Virus record (IMG/VR): IMGVR_UViG_3300032322_001938 | Location: 1-34,707 of that record | DNA length: 34,707 nt | Source of the DNA: a virus | Reading direction: 5' to 3' (one strand) | In this document: piece by piece, positions 25,801 to 33,138 of the stretch | How the letters are laid out: every line of letters begins with the position of its first letter | Position numbering within the stretch: position 1 is the first letter of the stretch | Translations under genes and position numbers: made by a program | Notes under the pieces: model-generated | Told to the model about the DNA's origin: nothing | Database searches by the model: none | Seen by the model: the letters and a program-made list of their open reading frames with translations, nothing else

Positions 25801-27480
25801 TACTCAATCACGGGTAAAGGAAGTGGTGCTCAGGCAACTATTACAATTTCTGGTTTGGTAGTTTCCTCGGTTAATATTACAAATACTGGAAATGGATACG
25901 TAACTGGTGAAATATTAGGAATTACTTCCACAAGTGTTGGTGGTGGTAGTGGAGCTAAAATTGGGGTTAAAACTCGTGGTGCAGCAGATTCAATTTATCT
26001 CACAAATGTTCAAGGGGAAAATTTCACAAACTCCGCTACTCTTGTTTATTATACAAATCCTAACTCAGAATCATCAAGAACTACAGCTACTGCAACAGTA
26101 TCTTCTTCATCACTTATTTCAAATGAATACTCTGGAAATGTTTTTAGAATTAAACAGTATAACCATGCTAATCATGGTGGAAATGGAAAAGTTAATGTAA
26201 CTGATGTTCTTCCAGATAGAGAAAAAACAACGACTACTGCCGCATTTGGATTAAATGATACAGTGGTATCCGTTGCAAATACTACTATTTTCAGTACTTA
26301 TGAGGGAATAACAACAAGTCGTGGATATGCATTGTTAAATAACGAAGTTATATCGTACAGTGCAATTAATCAGGTTTCAGGTAATGCTGGAACGCTTATT
26401 ATTGATGGTAGAGCACAAGGTAGAACTGTTAAAACTTCACATGATGCGAATGAATTTATACAACCATATGAAGTTAGTGGGGTTTCTTTGATGAGAATCA
26501 ATAAGTTCCACGATACACCATCAACGTACTACAATTCCGAGAGTTCAAACCTAGATAATTTCTTCTTAGAAGTTGATAGGAGCACGCCAACAAGTAGAAC
26601 TAGTGGAGCATCAATGCTCAATTTCAATGCTCAAAAAGCTATTGGTGGAGAAACTGTTAAAATTTCTCAAAATCATCAATTTAGTTCTATTGAACCACTA
26701 TTTAATGTAATCACTCCAGGCAAAGGAACAGCGGCATCTGCACAACTTAGAACAATATCTGGAACTAGTGCTGGCGGAACTGAAGTTTCATTCTTAGATC
26801 AAGGTTATGATCCTATTCCATTGAATACAGTTGTTCATTATCCAACTCCTAGAATGGTTGCTTCTAGAATTAATGAAACTACAAGATTGACAACTTTACC
26901 ATCAAATAAATCTTTGACTTTAAAGGTTGATTTTAAGACTGAGGATGAAAATCTTTCACCTGTAATGGACATTCAAAATGCCACTTTCATTCTTGGTAGA
27001 AATAGATCTAATAATCCAATTTCCAATTATGTGGAAGATTCTAGATCAAATCAACTCATTGGCGATCCTCATGGAGGAGTATTTGTTACTCAGATTATCT
27101 CTCTTGCACAACCTGCAACTAGTTTAAGAGTATTAGTCGCTGCAAATAGACAAGAAAGTGCAGATTTTAGAGTTTTCTATAGATTATTTAAAGCAGATTC
27201 TAGCGACATTCCACAAAGTTATATACCATTTCCTGGATATGATAATTTAATTGATACTGATGGTGATGGGTTTGGTGATCGTGTAATTGATTTAAATAAA
27301 AATAGTGGAAGATCAGATGCTTTTGTAGCACCAAATGATCCAATTGGATTTTCAGAATATCAATTTACTGCAAATAATCTAGATCAATTTAATGGATTTG
27401 CAATTAAGATTGTGATGTCTTCCACAAATGAATCAACCCCCGTAAAACTCAAAGATTTTAGATGTATTGCTCTCGCCTAA
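19867..27480 (+). CDS. DUF4815 giant virion structural protein (2537 aa)
   Basis: The N-terminus (LNVSPYYDDFDKADNYYRVL, then KPGYPVQARELTGLQSILQN and QIESFGSHIFKEGSMVIPGG) is the DUF4815 signature of T4-like cyanophage structural proteins. It occupies the place of T4 genes 9-12, so it is probably a baseplate-peripheral or adhesin component. Other features are a short coiled-coil-like stretch (RRFTMRDIAKLEQRIENLED), nine consecutive Thr at residues 1355-1363, beta-repeats near 25730-25980 (NTGNGYVTGE, GGGSGAKIGV), and a DxDxDGxxD calcium-type loop (D2463-TDGDGFGD) near the C-terminus. The frame is unbroken. It follows gp8 by 3 nt. Exact position in the virion is not shown by the sequence. Confidence 0.88.
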   Translation: MPQKTNLNVSPYYDDFDKADNYYRVLFKPGYPVQARELTGLQSILQNQIESFGSHIFKEGSMVIPGGVTCDNAFTTIKVNNDHLGIDVTVYLDALKNANTGRGTKVRGQTSGVVGTIKGYLLPPEEGVEQITLFVKYNEGADDGEGVEFVDGEILILEENVTYGNTTLNSGDTILTLITTNATATGYAVGVSKGVYFIRGTFIDVPNTQIILDPYNNEPSYRVGFDILEEIISSDDDVDLNDNAKGFTNYAAPGADRLKISVKLTKKQLLDFNDTNFVELVKVDQGKIKKLQNKSEYSVIKDYFAKRTFEESGNYAINPFTISVADSLNNETGNGGLYIEGQRTEQGNLPNNDLMCVKVSAGTAYVKGFDIDLVGGAVVDVPKPRTTKKVDGALVPFGMGSLLKVNNVHGVPYLNIGASQSGAQTTQANIIELYNRRRDASGDGPGTAGGGGTKIGEARVYWYGVSDASYTGDSTTWDLYLFDVQTYTTLYLAKEYTTTEVPLTSIIRGLSSGATGYLAAKPNSSAYSLTQTSGTFLVGEQVIINENPELKIGIQALNVYTTEDIKSVYQDSTALNSALQADFFADTVLYERTPPNFSITDKLTISSGTTGRVAGRFLSGVTGIKTEAIIKYQFSGQSDPNYNRITAIAADGTNMTLASAGFAVTSVARVSVDNGDSLFYLAEPKIINLSSSGLYTNLPKTNIASVDLSQSELTITKQITGRSTNASGSLTITTSDALDSVSGITSVFFESFDAERFSIHYSDGTTDELNSGKFTLGANGNSVTFTGLRINQSNVTVIATLKKRQVTNKSKDFIRSRQISVTRTSGISTQTGSSATGLTTSKYYGLRVEDNEISLNVPDVVNIRAVYESTNTSTPVLDKITFATGLALDVNAITGEKLVGQNSRAVAQVVNKTASEIEFVPLNENKFEIGETVVFKESSINAVIQQITPGSYVNRTTNYTLDKGHRNQYCDYSKLIRKAGSAIPSRQLLVILDYYKITSGNSGDVFTVNSYTEDRYSSDIPSVPDGTRTSDILDFRPRVQEFNPTTTNASPFAFSSRSYESNFRYVVSPDETSFIGYSYYLPRVDLVTVNRFGEVEVVQGESNDDPRAPILADDAMELAQIRYPAYLFNPQKDPKILLRDNRRFTMRDIAKLEQRIENLEDVTSLSMLELKAQTLEVTDATGLNRFKSGFIVSSFRDKSLADKRYTTIDISKSDPTGIVPVDFWSIPAELALDPGIDRSTTDISQNLKLLDPNIQKTGDLLTLSYTEVDWIEQPHATNVENVNPFNVIVFVGGIELDPASDNWVRTIYIDDQRTESTGAEWVQEASVNVDVQNNTQTETYNKGGGRGEKGTRTLTTTTTTTTTKYAPKLTGPSREFNYVEDVKISGTVDPFMRSRNVYFNANGLRPFTKHYHYLDSQQVDVVPKLCEITMQSGTFQVFENARIYFGGREIGYIRIQKPNHKFGDTSRPDIGAGLGSPSVLVETYNVDPYDKTRPAPGESYSATSKLINFGVRALANEEQYYGYVAPGATIVGETSGANATITKAELISDNWGDIVASFFFRDPNSNPPPPYKVTSGTKTVKVTAVPPGVTPLPGSTVFASEAIGSYSGSGTILTQQTSRVAVRNPPKPAAQPTEVKVEVKAPHRDPLAQSFTVDGKGAFLTSFDLYFASKDPSAKIYIELRTVELGTPTSFLVQDYTQVALNPSQINIAETTFGVKSMAGFDDAASGSTPGQFGYEVDYPYAKSQGFSDSDIRYFLENVYAGKIGPKMQDILKDPNWGRYDKPGIPEPVPTRIRFSSPVYLEAGKEYAIVILSPASDAYEMWTATMGQKTVKTKNLPDVQNVIVTKQYIGGSLFKSQNGTIWTASQYQDLTFKLYKAKFVPSGTVTFYNTDITARGTNVGKLANNPIETLPRKLKVSISGTLNTAVVPGTKIGEGSSPSVTGIVENLGGPISATGTGSVGIVAVGVGYSNGTYTSVPLYSITGKGSGAQATITISGLVVSSVNITNTGNGYVTGEILGITSTSVGGGSGAKIGVKTRGAADSIYLTNVQGENFTNSATLVYYTNPNSESSRTTATATVSSSSLISNEYSGNVFRIKQYNHANHGGNGKVNVTDVLPDREKTTTTAAFGLNDTVVSVANTTIFSTYEGITTSRGYALLNNEVISYSAINQVSGNAGTLIIDGRAQGRTVKTSHDANEFIQPYEVSGVSLMRINKFHDTPSTYYNSESSNLDNFFLEVDRSTPTSRTSGASMLNFNAQKAIGGETVKISQNHQFSSIEPLFNVITPGKGTAASAQLRTISGTSAGGTEVSFLDQGYDPIPLNTVVHYPTPRMVASRINETTRLTTLPSNKSLTLKVDFKTEDENLSPVMDIQNATFILGRNRSNNPISNYVEDSRSNQLIGDPHGGVFVTQIISLAQPATSLRVLVAANRQESADFRVFYRLFKADSSDIPQSYIPFPGYDNLIDTDGDGFGDRVIDLNKNSGRSDAFVAPNDPIGFSEYQFTANNLDQFNGFAIKIVMSSTNESTPVKLKDFRCIALA

Positions 27481-27481
27481 T

Positions 27482-27706
27482 ATGACAGATAATAACAATT
27501 TGATCCCTGTTGAGGGCCATAACAATCTTTTCAGAGATCGTGATACTGGTGCAATTCTTAATAATGATAAATCTGGTTATGTTCAGTATATGAGATTAAA
27601 AGATCAAAGACAAAGAGAAAAAAATGAATTAGATCAGATAAAAAAAGATATCGATGAAATTAAATCTTTATTGAGAGAAATTACCAATGGATCCAGACAA
27701 AATTAG
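27482..27706 (+). CDS. Small coiled-coil protein (74 aa)
   Basis: A 74-aa protein starting MTDNNNLIPVEGHNNLFRD. The N-terminal half (GHNNLFRDRDTGAILNNDKS) looks like a short conserved module; residues about 43-68 form a charged helix with heptad spacing (NELDQIKKDIDEIKSLLREI). The ATG is 1 nt after the previous stop; a TTG at 27467 inside the giant gene was rejected. The 3' end overlaps the next gene by 20 nt in another frame. Similar small proteins are remembered near the baseplate genes of other cyanophages; function unknown. Confidence 0.75.
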   Translation: MTDNNNLIPVEGHNNLFRDRDTGAILNNDKSGYVQYMRLKDQRQREKNELDQIKKDIDEIKSLLREITNGSRQN

Positions 27707-27887
27707 TTTAGAAAATTTAAGTAAAAGTTTTGAATATTTCAAAGCAGCATCTGAAATCGATAATATCGATTGTATAGATACTCTTAGAAATATTGCAAAA
27801 TCTTATATAAAACTTTATTTCAAGCAACAAGAAGTAATTTCTTCTTTTGGTACTTCGTTTGAATCTATTGGATTTGATCAAGTATAA
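27687..27887 (+). CDS. Small helical hypothetical protein (66 aa)
   Basis: A 66-aa, mostly helical protein starting MDPDKISLENLSKSFEYFKA and ending SIGFDQV. It starts inside the upstream gene (20-nt overlap), which points to translational coupling. Its stop (27885-27887) lies within the late promoter box TATAAATA (27883-27890). No family is recognised. Confidence 0.7.
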   Translation: MDPDKISLENLSKSFEYFKAASEIDNIDCIDTLRNIAKSYIKLYFKQQEVISSFGTSFESIGFDQV

Positions 27888-27890
27888 ATA
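27883..27890 (+). promoter_or_regulatory. T4-type late promoter upstream of the fibre-region genes
   Basis: A perfect TATAAATA overlapping the stop codon of the 66-aa gene and lying 26 nt before the ATG at 27917. No Shine-Dalgarno is visible in the leader. Confidence 0.85.
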
Positions 27891-27916
27891 TATTTTAGAT
27901 CCTGAACTGTTTATAA

Positions 27917-28144
27917 ATGGCAGAAATTAAGGTCAGAGTAGGACAACAACCTGCTGTAAAGGTTATATCTTCACTTGCTGGTGCTCAAGGTCTGTCTTTG
28001 TCTGAACTTAGTGATGTTAATGCTACGAATCTACTTGATGGTATGGTTCTTGTTTATAATGGTGCCACTAGAAAATGGGATGCAACTTTAACCCTAACAC
28101 CAGGGGCAACACAGAATTTAGACATTAACGGGGGAAATTTCTAA
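27917..28144 (+). CDS. Small virion-type protein ending GGNF (75 aa)
   Basis: A 75-aa protein starting MAEIKVRVGQQPAVKVISSL. The segment LSELSDVNATNLLDGMVLVY then NGATRKWDATLTL is the 'LSDV..L.DG.VLVYN...KW' motif seen in many phage fibre and structural proteins, which supports a virion-associated role. The C-terminus LDINGGNF resembles the end of the next protein (LDGGTF). The next ATG (28145) immediately follows the stop codon. It is the first gene after a late promoter. Confidence 0.8.
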   Translation: MAEIKVRVGQQPAVKVISSLAGAQGLSLSELSDVNATNLLDGMVLVYNGATRKWDATLTLTPGATQNLDINGGNF

Positions 28145-29824
28145 ATGGCAAGTATTATTAGGATCAAAAGATCCTCAGGTACTAACAAACCTTCCAGTCT
28201 AAATTGGGGTGAATTAGCGTATGTAACTGGTATTGGAAGTTACGGTGGTCTTAATCAATATAAAGATAGAATTTATGTTGGTGATGATGGAAATAATGTA
28301 AATCCAGTAGGTGGATATTATTATACCTCCATGATGGAGCACCAACCAGGCACTATTGCTGGTGTTTCAAATACAAGAAATAGTGATGGTGGTATAGTCG
28401 CTGTTCTTGATAGTAATAGAAAAGTAGATCAGTGGAACGTAGATAACTTACGTCTTGATGGAAATACTATTTTATCGACTAACACCGATGGTGATATTGT
28501 TTTAGATCCAAATGGAACTGGTGAAGTTAATATTGTTGATGATAATTATTTAAGTTTTGGTAATGATAAGGATGTAAAACTTAGATATGATGAAGCTACT
28601 GATAATAGATTTGAAATCGAAGGCGCTGATTGGGCATTTGCCGATGGTGTAGCGATCAATATTAGAGATGTAACAGAGTCTACTAACAAGGATAATGGTG
28701 CTCTTGTAGTTGAAGGTGGTGTCGGAATTGAAAAAAATCTTAATGTTGGTGGATCAATAAACATCACTGGATCATCAATATTTGATTCTGTTAAAATTGA
28801 AAATAATGTAATATCAACATTATCTGGTAGTGGTGATACTCTATACATTGATCCATATCCTGATGGGTTAAGCGGTGATGGAACAGTTGTTATTAAAGGA
28901 AATCTACATGTTGACGGAACAACCACCTCTGTAAATTCGACTGTTTTATCAATTAATGACCCAATAATTGTTATCGGTGACGTAACAAGCACTAGAACTG
29001 TTATGTCGCCAGTGGCAACTGGTGTTTCGACAATTACTATTGATTCTGTAGTTGGCATCAATACTGGAGATATTATTCAGGGTAGTGCCTCACTACCAAA
29101 TAGTGGTATAACAACTATTACCGCATATAATAGTACCACAAAAATTATTACTATTCAGGGAACCACAACCTCAGGAATTAGTACAACTACACAATTAACA
29201 ATTACACATGCATTTGATACTAATACTGATCGTGGTGTTGCTTTTGATTATAATACTGGTGTAGGTACAGCAAACAATAAGACTGGATTTTTTGGTTATA
29301 TTGATGGTACAAATATTGGTAGTGCTGCAACAGCAAGATCATGGACTTATATTCCAGATGCTACAATTACATCTCCTGGAAATGTAACTGGAACAAGGGG
29401 ATATCTTGATGTTAAGGGCATCTACTACCAAACTGGTGATTTTAATACTCACGGTGTTGTATATTTTGATTCTGATGGACTACAAACTTCTACAAATAAT
29501 CCAGCATCACCAGTAATCACATCTAAGCAGGTATTAACTGCTATAACAAAAATTACACTCGCATTACCATCTTCAATCTCAGTAACTGTTGGTGATATCA
29601 TCAAACAAGATACTAGTGATGCATATGGTATCGTTGAAAGTGGTGGAACATTATCCTCAGTAAGTCTTGTGGGTGTTGAGGGTACATTTACAAATACTTA
29701 TAATATTAGAAAAGAAGGAAATAATGGATCTATCCAAAATCTTTCCATAATACCATCTACAATTTCAACCATATATACTAATAAGCCACATTGGACATCA
29801 ACCCTTGATGGAGGAACATTCTAG
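28145..29824 (+). CDS. Fibre/whisker-like virion structural protein (559 aa)
   Basis: A 559-aa protein starting MASIIRIKRSSGTNKPSSLNWGELAY, an N-terminal module common to cyanophage structural and fibre proteins. The middle is built of short Gly/Asn-turn beta units (LRLDGNTILSTNTDGDIVLD, LNVGGSINITGSSIFDSVKI, GTVVIKGNLHVDGTTTSVNS) typical of trimeric fibres with repeated strands. Its place between the DUF4815 gene and gp13 is that of T4 wac (fibritin) and gene 12, so a neck whisker or short fibre is likely. No long coiled coil is visible, which argues against a fibritin homologue. The C-terminus is LDGGTF. Receptor specificity cannot be read. Confidence 0.8.
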   Translation: MASIIRIKRSSGTNKPSSLNWGELAYVTGIGSYGGLNQYKDRIYVGDDGNNVNPVGGYYYTSMMEHQPGTIAGVSNTRNSDGGIVAVLDSNRKVDQWNVDNLRLDGNTILSTNTDGDIVLDPNGTGEVNIVDDNYLSFGNDKDVKLRYDEATDNRFEIEGADWAFADGVAINIRDVTESTNKDNGALVVEGGVGIEKNLNVGGSINITGSSIFDSVKIENNVISTLSGSGDTLYIDPYPDGLSGDGTVVIKGNLHVDGTTTSVNSTVLSINDPIIVIGDVTSTRTVMSPVATGVSTITIDSVVGINTGDIIQGSASLPNSGITTITAYNSTTKIITIQGTTTSGISTTTQLTITHAFDTNTDRGVAFDYNTGVGTANNKTGFFGYIDGTNIGSAATARSWTYIPDATITSPGNVTGTRGYLDVKGIYYQTGDFNTHGVVYFDSDGLQTSTNNPASPVITSKQVLTAITKITLALPSSISVTVGDIIKQDTSDAYGIVESGGTLSSVSLVGVEGTFTNTYNIRKEGNNGSIQNLSIIPSTISTIYTNKPHWTSTLDGGTF

Positions 29825-29827
29825 AGT

Positions 29828-30040
29828 ATGAACAAAGATAGTGAAGTAGATATTAATATTTTAGTGCGAATATATAATCAAAAATTAGCAGCACTAACTA
29901 ATCAAAATGTTTTGTTAGAAGCAAAACTTCAAACTTTAACAGAAGACTTTGTTAAGGAAAAAAATGAACTTTTAACAACAAATCTTGAACTTCAAGATAA
30001 GTATGATGAATTGAGTAAATCTAAAAAATCTGAAGAGTAA
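29828..30040 (+). CDS. Small coiled-coil protein upstream of gp13 (70 aa)
   Basis: A 70-aa protein that is almost all coiled coil: residues about 10-65 keep Leu/Ile/Val at heptad positions (ILVRIYNQKLAALTNQNVLL, EAKLQTLTEDFVKEKNELL), with a Lys/Glu-rich tail. It starts 3 nt after the fibre-like gene and ends 8 nt before gp13. It could be an assembly factor or a minor neck component; the sequence does not say which. Confidence 0.75.
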   Translation: MNKDSEVDINILVRIYNQKLAALTNQNVLLEAKLQTLTEDFVKEKNELLTTNLELQDKYDELSKSKKSEE

Positions 30041-30048
30041 AAGAAAAA

Positions 30049-30885
30049 ATGGCAAAACCAGCAAGTAGGCAAGGACTCATCGATTACTGTCTAAGGCGTC
30101 TGGGAGCGCCTGTGCTGGAAATTAACGTTGATGATGATCAAATAGATGATTTGGTCGATGATGCCCTCCAATACTTCAATGAGCGCCATTTTGATGGTGT
30201 TGAGAGAATGTATTTAAAGTATCAAATAACTCAGGATGATATTAATAGAGGAAAAGCAACTTCCAAGTCTCCAATAGGTCCTGGTGTTACAACATCGACC
30301 GCAACATCAACAAGTGGAACTGCTTTCAATTGGTATGAGTCTTCAAATTATATTCAGGTTCCAGATTCTGTGATTGGTATTGAAAATGTTTTTAAATTTG
30401 ATACCAGTTCCATTTCTGGTGGAATGTTTAGTATTAAGTATCAATTATTTTTAAATGATTTGTATTATTTTAACTCAGTTGAACTCCTACAATATTCCAT
30501 GGTTAAATCATATCTATCAGATATTGACTTTTTACTCACAACAGACAAACAATTAAGATTCAATAAAAGACAAAATAGACTATACATGGATATTGAGTGG
30601 GGAGCACAATCTGCTGGAAATTTTATCGTTTTGGATTGTTATAGAATTTTAGATCCAAATGATTTCACAAAAGTATATAATGATAGTTTTTTAAAGAGAT
30701 ATTTGACTGCATTAATTAAGAGGCAATGGGGACAAAATCTTATTAAGTTTAGAGGAGTTAAACTTCCAGGTGGAATTGAACTTAACGGTAGAGAAATATA
30801 TGAAGATGCTGAAAGAGAGATTGATGAAATAACTAAGAGAATGTCTATGGATTATGAACTCCCACCATACGATTTTATTGGATAA
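30049..30885 (+). CDS. 13: Neck protein gp13
   Basis: A 278-aa protein (T4 gp13 is 309 aa). The N-terminus (RQGLIDYCLRRLGAPVLEIN, then VDDDQIDDLVDDALQYFNER) and the C-terminus (RQWGQNLIKFRGVKLPGGIE, then LNGREIYEDAEREIDE and ELPPYDFIG) are characteristic of the family. gp13 forms the head-tail connector ring with gp14 after packaging. The stop and the gp14 start overlap as TAATG, so translation is probably coupled. A short Thr/Ser-rich insert (VTTSTATSTSGTAF, near residue 85) is the only unusual part. Confidence 0.93.
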   Translation: MAKPASRQGLIDYCLRRLGAPVLEINVDDDQIDDLVDDALQYFNERHFDGVERMYLKYQITQDDINRGKATSKSPIGPGVTTSTATSTSGTAFNWYESSNYIQVPDSVIGIENVFKFDTSSISGGMFSIKYQLFLNDLYYFNSVELLQYSMVKSYLSDIDFLLTTDKQLRFNKRQNRLYMDIEWGAQSAGNFIVLDCYRILDPNDFTKVYNDSFLKRYLTALIKRQWGQNLIKFRGVKLPGGIELNGREIYEDAEREIDEITKRMSMDYELPPYDFIG

Positions 30886-32333
30886 TGGCACTTAACCCTT
30901 TCTTTTTGCAAGGAACTTCTTCCGAGCAAAGACTAGTTCAAGACTTGGTAAATGAGCATCTAAGAATGTATGGTGTTGAGGTTGTTTACATTCCAAGAAA
31001 ATTTGTTAATAAAAAAACAATAATAGAAGAGGTTCAAACTTCTAGATTTGATGATAATTTTGCAATAGAGGCATATGTAAACACATATGATGGATATTCC
31101 GGTGCCGGAGATATACTAACTAAATTTGGAATGAGTTTGAGAGATGAACTGTTAATTACTATTTCAAAAGAAAGATTTGAAGATTTTATTGCTCCATTTT
31201 TAGGGGCATTAGATGATGGAAGTGGCGAAGGTGAAATAATTTTAAGTACAAGACCAAGAGAGGGTGACTTAGTTTATTTTCCTTTGGGACAAAGACTCTT
31301 TGAAGTTAAATTTGTAGAACACGAGCAACCTTTTTACCAATTAGGTAAAAATTATGTTTATGAATTAAAATGTGAACTATTTGAATATGAAGATGAAGTT
31401 ATTGATACTTCTATTGAAGAGATAGATACTCAAATACAGGAAGAGGGATATATTACCACACTTAAACTAATTGGTGTTGGACAAACTGCAATAGCAACAG
31501 CGTCAATTCTTGGATCTGTTAATTCTGGGTATGTTCGTCAAATTTTCTTAAACAATGATGGTAGTGGTTATGTATCAAATCCAATAGTTGCTATAAGCAG
31601 TTCTCCAACAGGATTATCGGGAGACAATGCTACAGCTGTTGCTATTACAACAGTTCGTGGTGGAGTTAAATCTGTCGAACAAATTTATTTAACAAATGCT
31701 GGTGCAGGGTACACCGTGCCACCAATAATAACTATTTCTGGTGGTGGAGGTAGTGGTGCAGCCGCAACTTGTTCTATTGAAACAACATATAATGGTGTAG
31801 TTAGATTTACAGTAAATGACGGTGGAATTGGTTATGGAACAGTGCCAGTTATTACTGTTTCTGCTCCTGGGCAATTGGCACTCAGTGGGGTTGGTCAAAC
31901 TGCTGTTGGCATTGCTTCAATGGGAATAGTTGGAACTAATAATGTAGTAAGAGCGATATACATTTCAAATCCTGGATTTGGATATACTTCTACTCCAACT
32001 ATTACCATTGCAAATCCTGAAAGTTTAACAGGTGTTGGAACATATTTCTTTAATGAGATTGTAAGAGGTTCAAGATCACAAACAAGAGCGAGAGTTAAGA
32101 GTTGGGATAAGGATACTAAGATTCTTAAAGTTTCTAATGTTGGACTTGGTGCAACTCAACTTGCATTTTTCTCCGGAGAAACAATTATTGGAACAGAATC
32201 GGGAGCACTATATACTGTTCAGGGTTATGAGCAAATGGATACATATGATAAATATAGTCAAAATGACGAGATCGAAGAAGAAGCGGATCTTATTGTAGAT
32301 TTTTCCGAGTCAAATCCATTTGGTGATTACTAA
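30885..32333 (+). CDS. 14: Neck protein gp14 with beta-repeat insertion
   Basis: A 482-aa protein, nearly twice T4 gp14 (256 aa). The N-terminal part (FFLQGTSSEQRLVQDLVNEH, YIPRKFVNKKTIIEE) and the C-terminal end (VDFSESNPFGDY) are gp14-like. Between residues about 193 and 385 there are four GxGY..PxIxI units (NNDGSGYVSNPIVAIS, NAGAGYTVPPIITISGGGG, NDGGIGYGTVPVITVS, NPGFGYTSTPTITIAN), the same repeat as in the giant baseplate proteins. Without them the protein would be about 290 aa. It forms the neck with gp13. Starts and stops overlap (TAATG) with gp13 and gp15. The insertion may project from the neck. Confidence 0.9.
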   Translation: MALNPFFLQGTSSEQRLVQDLVNEHLRMYGVEVVYIPRKFVNKKTIIEEVQTSRFDDNFAIEAYVNTYDGYSGAGDILTKFGMSLRDELLITISKERFEDFIAPFLGALDDGSGEGEIILSTRPREGDLVYFPLGQRLFEVKFVEHEQPFYQLGKNYVYELKCELFEYEDEVIDTSIEEIDTQIQEEGYITTLKLIGVGQTAIATASILGSVNSGYVRQIFLNNDGSGYVSNPIVAISSSPTGLSGDNATAVAITTVRGGVKSVEQIYLTNAGAGYTVPPIITISGGGGSGAAATCSIETTYNGVVRFTVNDGGIGYGTVPVITVSAPGQLALSGVGQTAVGIASMGIVGTNNVVRAIYISNPGFGYTSTPTITIANPESLTGVGTYFFNEIVRGSRSQTRARVKSWDKDTKILKVSNVGLGATQLAFFSGETIIGTESGALYTVQGYEQMDTYDKYSQNDEIEEEADLIVDFSESNPFGDY

Positions 32334-33133
32334 TGTTAGGAACTTACTATTATCACGAAATTATAAGAAAGACTATTATTGCTTTCGGCACACTTTTTAA
32401 TCAAATCCATATTCGCCACAGTGAGCAAAATGGTACGAATTTTAGTGATATAAGAGTTCCTATTGCATATGGTCCAAGACAAAAATTTCTTGCAAGAATT
32501 CAACAACAACCAGAGTTAAACAAGGCAACTCAAATTTCATTACCAAGAATGTCATTTGAGATGACTTCTATTCAGTATGACCCAACAAGAAAAACAAGCG
32601 TAACTCAAACATTTAAAACTTGTGATGATGGTGGGAAAATTAAAAAAGTCTTTATGCCAGTTCCATATAATATTGGATTTGAACTGAATATCTTAACTAA
32701 ACTCAATGATGATGCTTTACAGATTGTAGAACAAGTCTTGCCTTATTTTCAACCAGGATTTAATTTAACAATAGATTTGGTTGATTCAATTGGTGAAAAA
32801 AGAGATGTTCCAATGGTTCTCGAGAACATATCTTTTCAAGATGATTATGAGGGAGATTTTTCTACAAGAAGAGCTTTAATATACACTTTATCATTTACAG
32901 CAAAAACTTACTTATTTGGTCCAATCGCAGAAAGTTCCGATGGACTTATTCGTAAGGTTCAAATTGATATGTATACTAGCACTGATACTGAAAATGCAAA
33001 ACGAGAATTAAGATATACTGTAACTCCCGATCCATATAATGCAGATCCAGATGATGACTTTGGTTTCAGTGAAGAGTGGACTTTCTTCTCAGATGGAAAA
33101 GATTATAGTCCAACTCGTAAAATTGATATTTAA
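32333..33133 (+). CDS. 15: Tail sheath stabiliser / tail completion protein gp15
   Basis: A 266-aa protein (T4 gp15 is 272 aa). The N-terminus LGTYYYHEIIRKTIIAFGTL, then FNQIHI and VPIAYGPRQKFLARIQQQPE, and the later SLPRMSFEMTSIQYDPTRK are strongly characteristic. gp15 caps the tail tube and sheath and joins the tail to the gp13/gp14 neck. Its ATG overlaps the gp14 stop. Length and motifs show no truncation. Confidence 0.94.
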   Translation: MLGTYYYHEIIRKTIIAFGTLFNQIHIRHSEQNGTNFSDIRVPIAYGPRQKFLARIQQQPELNKATQISLPRMSFEMTSIQYDPTRKTSVTQTFKTCDDGGKIKKVFMPVPYNIGFELNILTKLNDDALQIVEQVLPYFQPGFNLTIDLVDSIGEKRDVPMVLENISFQDDYEGDFSTRRALIYTLSFTAKTYLFGPIAESSDGLIRKVQIDMYTSTDTENAKRELRYTVTPDPYNADPDDDFGFSEEWTFFSDGKDYSPTRKIDI

Positions 33134-33138
33134 TAATT

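Noticed and set aside
5893-27480. Gly/Asn/Ser-rich internal repeats as a CRISPR or tandem DNA repeat array
   Set aside because: The repeats are degenerate at DNA level, have no constant spacer length and make sense only as protein beta-repeats.
27467-27481. TTG start for the 74-aa coiled-coil gene
   Set aside because: It lies within the end of the DUF4815 gene; the ATG 1 nt after that stop is preferred.
28546-29061. A 171-codon minus-strand frame
   Set aside because: It is an antisense shadow of the fibre-like gene, rich in Ser/Thr/Pro/Val as expected from the complement of that strand.
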